Assembly (NCBI RefSeq): GCF_026745355.1
Contig: NC_079208.1
Span: 14,922,917 to 14,986,916 of the forward strand
DNA from: Beta vulgaris subsp. vulgaris
Lineage: Eukaryota; Streptophyta; Magnoliopsida; Caryophyllales; Amaranthaceae
DNA: 64,000 bases
Direction of reading: 5' to 3'
In this document: positions 60,001 through 64,000 of the stretch, one piece after another
Numbering within the stretch: the first letter of the stretch is position 1
Layout: every line of letters starts with the position of its first letter
The notes under the pieces: generated by a model
The model's database searches: none
The model's input: only the letters and a program-made list of their open reading frames with translations
Told to the model about the DNA's origin: nothing
Position numbers and translations under genes: made by a program

Positions 60001-60535
60001 AATTATTACAATGAATAATAAGGGGCCTTGGGTTCTTCTTGGAGACTTTGATGCCTTAAGTAGTGTTGAAGATAGGATTGGCTCAGTGGCGAGGATTGCT
60101 GAAATTAAGCCAATGATAGATTGTATGACATTTTGTAATTTGGTTAATGCAAAATCCTCAGGTCGACATTTTACATGGAATAACGAACAGGAGGAAACCC
60201 AAAGAGTCTTATCTAGGATTGATAGGGTATTAACTACCCTTAGCGGATTAATACTTATGATATGTGAAAAGCTTCTAGTCTTCTAGAGGGGAACTTTAAT
60301 CATACCCCTATAATACTGAGTGTGTATCTTGATGATCAGCAAAAAAAAACATTCATATTTATGAATATGTGGTGTAACTACCAGTCACGCAGGCATGGTA
60401 TATTCATGCACATGGTTGTGCAATGTATAACGTAATGAATAAGCTTAAATAAGTCAAAGCTGCTCTTAGATAGATCAACACGGTAGTTTTAGAGATGTTG
60501 AACCTAGTGTATCCTTTATGAGCTTTTTTTAAAAA
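57100..60535 (+). pseudogene. LINE (ORF1 and start of ORF2), split by a CACTA-type element
   Basis: Plus-strand frames give the DUF4283 region (VVRYVLGANPPLSEMEGYFK, WGKVGIDKIALMNKGLF, MVPIWINLYDLPFRY) and a decayed knuckle (CARYSVFGHALKS). ORF2 then opens near 58032 with IVIAWNIRVLNNKVKQSE, the start of the endonuclease. The CACTA-type element at 58139-59729 interrupts at FSLLALVE. After it the endonuclease resumes (GRILLCWCPIAFV, GPWVLLGDFDALSSVEDRIG, RHFTWNNEQEETQRVLSRID) and fades near 60535, before the reverse transcriptase. Frameshifts and stops are numerous. Confidence 0.82.
58139..59729. mobile_element. CACTA-type element with TGATGCGGTT palindromes
   Basis: Ends CACTAGTGGAAGAAACC and inverse CAATAGTGGAAAAAAGCCC, with 3-bp duplication TAG (58136-58138, 59730-59732). 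Arms contain inverted copies of words near CTGATGCGGTTYTTAAGG and ACCGCATCAG. The interior is leader-like, C- and T-rich, with no recognised gene. Excising it and one TAG restores the LINE endonuclease region. Confidence 0.9.
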
Positions 60536-60594
60536 AAATGATTTTAATTTTAAAAGAGATTATAAGGCTTTAGGGTTTTGTTATTTGAGACTGG

Positions 60595-60725
60595 CCTCTC
60601 TTTCTCTCTCCTCTCATCCTCACGCCTCTCTTCTCTCTCTCCTCTCATCCTCACGCTTCTCTCTCTCCTCTCATCCTCACGCCTCTCTTCTCTCCTCTCA
60701 TCCTCACGCCTCTCTTCTCTCTCTG
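60595..60725. repeat. CT-rich minisatellite
   Basis: Four to five units close to CTCTCATCCTCACGCCTCTC with variable CT spacers. It produces Arg/Glu-rich frames on the minus strand. Confidence 0.85.
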
Positions 60726-60759
60726 CACTCCTGATTAATACTGTTGCTATATTCACTAT

Positions 60760-62061
60760 CACTAGGGGAAAAAAAATGAAGGGCTGTGCAGGAAGGGCTG
60801 CGCTTTTCCTGAAAGCGCAGCCCTACATAACAGAAGGGCTGCGCTTTTTAAAAAAAGCGCAGCCCTTCACTTAGTAGGGCTGCACTTTTAAGAAAAGCGC
60901 AGCCCTTCTTACACTCAGAAGGGTTGCGCTTGTAGAAAGCGCAACCCTACTAAATGAAGGGCTGCGTTTTTTGGGACACGCGCAACCCTTCATGGGCTTT
61001 TTTTACTTATTTTGAAACAAACCGCTTGGGCTTAAAAGACAAAGTGATTATTAGGGTTTACTACTTTACTCCAACGTGAGCCGTTCCCTCCCTCATTCTC
61101 TCAGTCTCTCACAAAATCTCACAACGGCATTCACGTTTTCTCTCCTCTCATCTTTCTCTCTCCTCCCCGTTCAGACTCGTCAGATCATCAAGCATCAATC
61201 ACCTCCGTTCGTCTTCAACCCCGACATTTTTGTTTTCTCTCTCCTCTCTCGCCGTTCGTTCGTCGGATCATCACTCACAACGGCCTTGCAAAAACAACTA
61301 CCTCCGTTCGTTTTTCTCTCCTCTCTCGCCGTTCGTCTCCTCACCACCGTTCGTCTCCTCCGACGAGGGTTTTTTTTATTTTTGTTTATTTTCGCACATT
61401 TTTTAGGGTTTTTTTTCATTTTTTCGTTCATTTTCGTTCGCACCTAATTAGCAACTTCAAATCTATAATTTTAGGGTTTTTTTTTCATTTTTTTCATTTT
61501 CGTTTATTTTCGTTTATTTTTTGTTATTTTTTTCGTTTCTTGACAACCCCTAAGCCCCTTCTTCTGATTTTGTAATTCTTTTGTAATTCTTTTATAGTTT
61601 TTTGGGATATTTTTCATTTGGGATTTTGTTGAATATTTCGTTGCGGTTAGACCAGCAGTGAGTAATATTTCGTTGGCAGCAACTACTGTAATGTTATTAC
61701 TTTTCTTTTTTTGTTGTATTTTTCTGTTTTATTTTGATGTTTATGTCAATTTTTGCGCAAATGGTGATGGCAGATAACGAATTGTGTTTGTATTCGATGT
61801 TTAATGTCAATTTTATGTTGTTTTTAGTAACATTTCTCTATATAAAAAATGCAAAAAAAAAAAATTTATTTTTTATTTTTTTTGGGTCCGAAGGGCTGCG
61901 CTTTTACCAAAAAAGCGCAGCTCTTCCAAGCTTGAAGGGCTGCGCTTTTCTAGCGCAGCCCTACTTAAAAAGTGAAGGGCTGCTATTGAAAGGGCTGCTG
62001 TCAAAAAGCGCAACCCTACAGGCCTTTTTCAGCGCAGCCCTTCTTCATTTTTTCACTAGTG
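60760..62061. mobile_element. CACTA-type element with GGGCTGCG palindromes
   Basis: Ends CACTAGGGGAAAAAAAATG and inverse CACTAGTGAAAAAATGAAG, with 3-bp duplication TAT (60757-60759, 62062-62064). Arms carry GGGCTGCGCTTTT-AAAAGCGCAGCCC units, as in 29901-31221. The interior (61060-61700) is leader-like, CT-rich then T-rich; no gene recognised. Confidence 0.92.
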
Positions 62062-62377
62062 TATTATCCTTCATAGACTCTTCTAGGGTTTTACTAAACA
62101 AGGAATCTTCCTTCACAGACTCTTCTAGAGTTTTACTACACTCTGCATCTTCGATTTCCGAAAACCTACCTAGGGTTTTTTGTTCAGATTGCGTAAAATC
62201 TAAAAAAGGGTTTTCAGTTTCCATAATTTGAACAAATGGGTTATCGCTTTCCGTGGTTTCAACAACGGGATTTTCGCTTTCCGTGGTAATCAGTGAGGGA
62301 GTGTGAAAGAGAAGAGAATGCCGTTTGAGTGAAGCAATGGGAGAATGTGAATTTTTTTGGGGTTGTGCTTTTGGTTG
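62062..62377 (-). pseudogene. Acidic repeat-containing reading frame, interrupted by a CACTA-type element
   Basis: The minus strand is open from just after a TAG at 62380-62378 to the edge of the CACTA-type element at 62061. It contains ESENPVVETTESDNPF, METENPF and two copies of a 16-residue unit (KTLEESVKEDSLFS and KTLEESMKDN). If the transposon and one TAT are ignored, the frame continues past the insertion site for about 15 more codons (SEYSNSINQE) before stopping in the CT-rich minisatellite. TATAG before the frame could be a splice acceptor. No family recognised; it may be an exon of a host gene or another captured fragment. Confidence 0.4.
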
Positions 62378-62976
62378 CTATACTGGGGCCAGTATGTGTA
62401 CTGGAGAATATAAAATAAAGTGTGCGTTTTGTTTGTAAAAACAAAGGAAAAGAGGAAAATGATGATGAAAGTAAAATGGGGAAGAATTGAAAAGAAATAA
62501 AGGTTAAGGATTTGAAGAGAAAGGATTTGAAGAGAAAGAGAAAGAGAAAGAGAGGATGTCGATTCTTGTATGAATGTATTGAGAAATTGTTATTCGTTAC
62601 TTTTGCATTAACCACATCATTATTTCATTTACTATGGATTCATTCTAATGGTAGGATAAGTGTTGCTTACTGCTGCTATACTAAGATTTTTCATGAAAAA
62701 TCTTCAGTTACCTTTATCTCTGTAATGGATTCATCTTAGCAGTGGAGCAATATAAATGGAGTGATTAGTGAGGGGAGGAAGAGGGAAAGCTGCAAAGATG
62801 GGGGTTTGTTTAATAAAGATTTTAGTTTTCTGGGTTTGTTCCTCCATTAACAGAGAGCGAAAGATTGAGAAAAAAAGAGGAATTTTGAAATCTAGAAATA
62901 AAGGAGGGAAGAACAAAAATTAGCGATGGAAAATTGATGTCAAAAAAAAAATTTTTTATTTAATTTTTTATGGGTC
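62378..62976. other. No confirmed gene
   Basis: Purine/pyrimidine-biased DNA between the acidic frame and the truncated CACTA-type arm. Possibly intron or leader of whatever the acidic frame came from. Confidence 0.35.
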
Positions 62977-63278
62977 AAAAGGGCTGCGTTTTTTACTAAA
63001 AACACAGCCCTTCATGCTTAAAAGGGCTGCACTTTTTACCTAAAAACGCAGCCTTTCACTTGTAGAAGGGTTGTGCTTTTAGGTAAAAAGCGCAGCCCTT
63101 TTAAGCATGAAAGGGCTGCGTTTTTTGTTAAAAGCGCAGCCCTTCGTTGTGAAGGGCTGCATTTTAAAAGCACAGCCCTACTTAAAAAGTGAAGGGCTAC
63201 TATTAAAAGGGTTGCTGTCAAAAAGCGCAGCCCTAAGGGCCTTTTTTAGCGCATCCCTTCCTTAATTTTCCACTAGTG
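62977..63278. mobile_element. Truncated CACTA-type element: right arm only
   Basis: A series of GGGCTGCG...CGCAGCCC palindromes ends in CTTAATTTTCCACTAGTG, matching the right arms of the family. No corresponding left end was found upstream to 60540, so it is truncated or fused to other DNA. Confidence 0.75.
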
Positions 63279-63281
63279 AAT

Positions 63282-64000
63282 GATGATATTGTTAAAATTG
63301 GTATGGATGATATCCAAGCTGAAGTGGATTATTGGAAATCTGCCATTGTATGTTCTGTATTAGGAGCAAATCCATCTCTACCAGTGATTGACGGATTCTT
63401 TTACAGAATTTGATAGAATTTAGGTGTGGATAAAATTGATTGATCATGGTGTCTTTGTTGTCCGGTTTACTTCAATGGAGTATAGGGATAATTGGCTGCA
63501 AATATACCCACTTTTGACAAGAAACATGTCATATGTAAACCTTGGCATCAAGACATTGTCAATTTCAAGGATGAAATTCAGGTGGTTCCAATTTGGATTC
63601 ATTTAAAGAATCGTGAATTGAAGTTTTGGGGTAGTAGATGTCTGAGTAAAATAGTGGGTTCAATTGGGAAGTTCATTCAAACTGATTAAGCAACAGTCAA
63701 CAGACTAAACTTCATTTTGTTAGAGTGCAAATTGAAGTTGTCATTTCTCATGAAGCTTCCTGAGGAGGTGAAATTTCATGATGAAAATGGTAATTTGAGG
63801 GTTGTTAGGATTGAATATGAATGGAAACCAACTGTTTGTGAATATTGTAAACTCTTGCGCCATGTCTCAAGTGATTGTAAGAAGAGGAAGGAAAGAAGAA
63901 AGGGGTTGACAGAGCACAAGACAAGCAACTTGCTCAGGGTGCACTTGGTCAGGCTGATGCATCAAAACCACCTGTTCAAGGTAAAGCTTTTCAGGCTGTT
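63282..64000 (+). pseudogene. LINE ORF1 (DUF4283, zinc knuckle), runs off the window
   Basis: Frames give IQAEVDYWKSAIVCSVLGAN, then, after stops at about 63410-63423, IDHGVFVVRFTSMEYRD, VVPIWIHLKNRELKFWGSRC and CEYCKLLRHVSSDC, a C-x2-C-x4-H-x4-C knuckle. This is plant LINE ORF1, related to the copy at 57100. At least two frame changes are present. Its upstream part is cut off by the CACTA-type arm ending at 63278. Confidence 0.8.

Noticed and set aside
61076..61447. 123-residue plus-strand frame in a CACTA-type element
   Set aside because: Ser/Leu/Phe-rich translation of CT- and T-rich leader-like DNA; the opposite strand is equally open.

Overview
The window is nuclear DNA from a flowering plant, most likely a eudicot. 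It is AT-rich, its genes have GT-AG introns, and it is dominated by plant transposon families (Stowaway, hAT, Tourist/Harbinger, Mutator-like, CACTA, Helitron, LINE, solo LTRs). I cannot name the species from sequence alone.

Only two host genes can be modelled with confidence. (1) A plus-strand gene at 4247-7882, three coding exons, encodes a 342-residue secreted protein: signal peptide, long proline-rich region with internal repeats, and a C-terminal X8 (CBM43) callose-binding domain. (2) A minus-strand gene at 22555-17458, eight coding exons plus a 5' UTR exon near 24.7 kb, encodes a 221-residue soluble (family I) inorganic pyrophosphatase with the full active-site signature. A possible two-exon minus-strand gene of unknown function lies at 57095-56205. 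An acidic-repeat reading frame at 62377-62062 is split by a transposon.

Most of the rest is layered mobile DNA, and for many layers both ends and the target-site duplication (TSD) can be read directly. 0.7-2.6 kb: an inverted-repeat element containing a hAT. 2.7-3.7 kb: a hAT MITE and two Stowaway-like MITEs. 9.0-9.9 kb: a reverse-transcribed insertion with a 14-bp TSD. 10.2-12.1 kb: a CACTA-type element carrying a broken piece of a PYL abscisic-acid receptor gene. 12.4-13.1 kb: a degenerate tandem array. 14.1-16.2 kb: a Tourist-like and a Mutator-like element. 20.6-21.6 kb: a copia solo LTR inside a pyrophosphatase intron. 25.0-26.5 kb: two hAT-like elements. 28.1-35.6 kb: a gypsy-type solo LTR holding a hAT (itself holding a Stowaway), two CACTA-type elements (one with an AKT1-type potassium-channel fragment) and one unclassified insert. 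35.8-37.8 kb: a Harbinger-like element containing a Mutator-like element. 38.3-40.2 kb: Helitron-like pieces and a microsatellite-embedded element. 41.3-46.9 kb: a nearly complete LINE with few disabling changes. 47.0-48.3 kb: an inverted-repeat element. 48.6-53.5 kb: an old LINE split by a second solo LTR. 53.8-54.8 kb: TA-rich microsatellites around a 495-bp palindrome. 57.1-64.0 kb: two more LINEs interleaved with three CACTA-type elements.

The most interesting result is the CACTA-type set. The elements share the terminus CACTAGKGGAAAA and 3-bp TSDs but have arms built from different palindromic words, and at least two carry fragments of unrelated host genes (an ABA receptor and a Shaker K+ channel).
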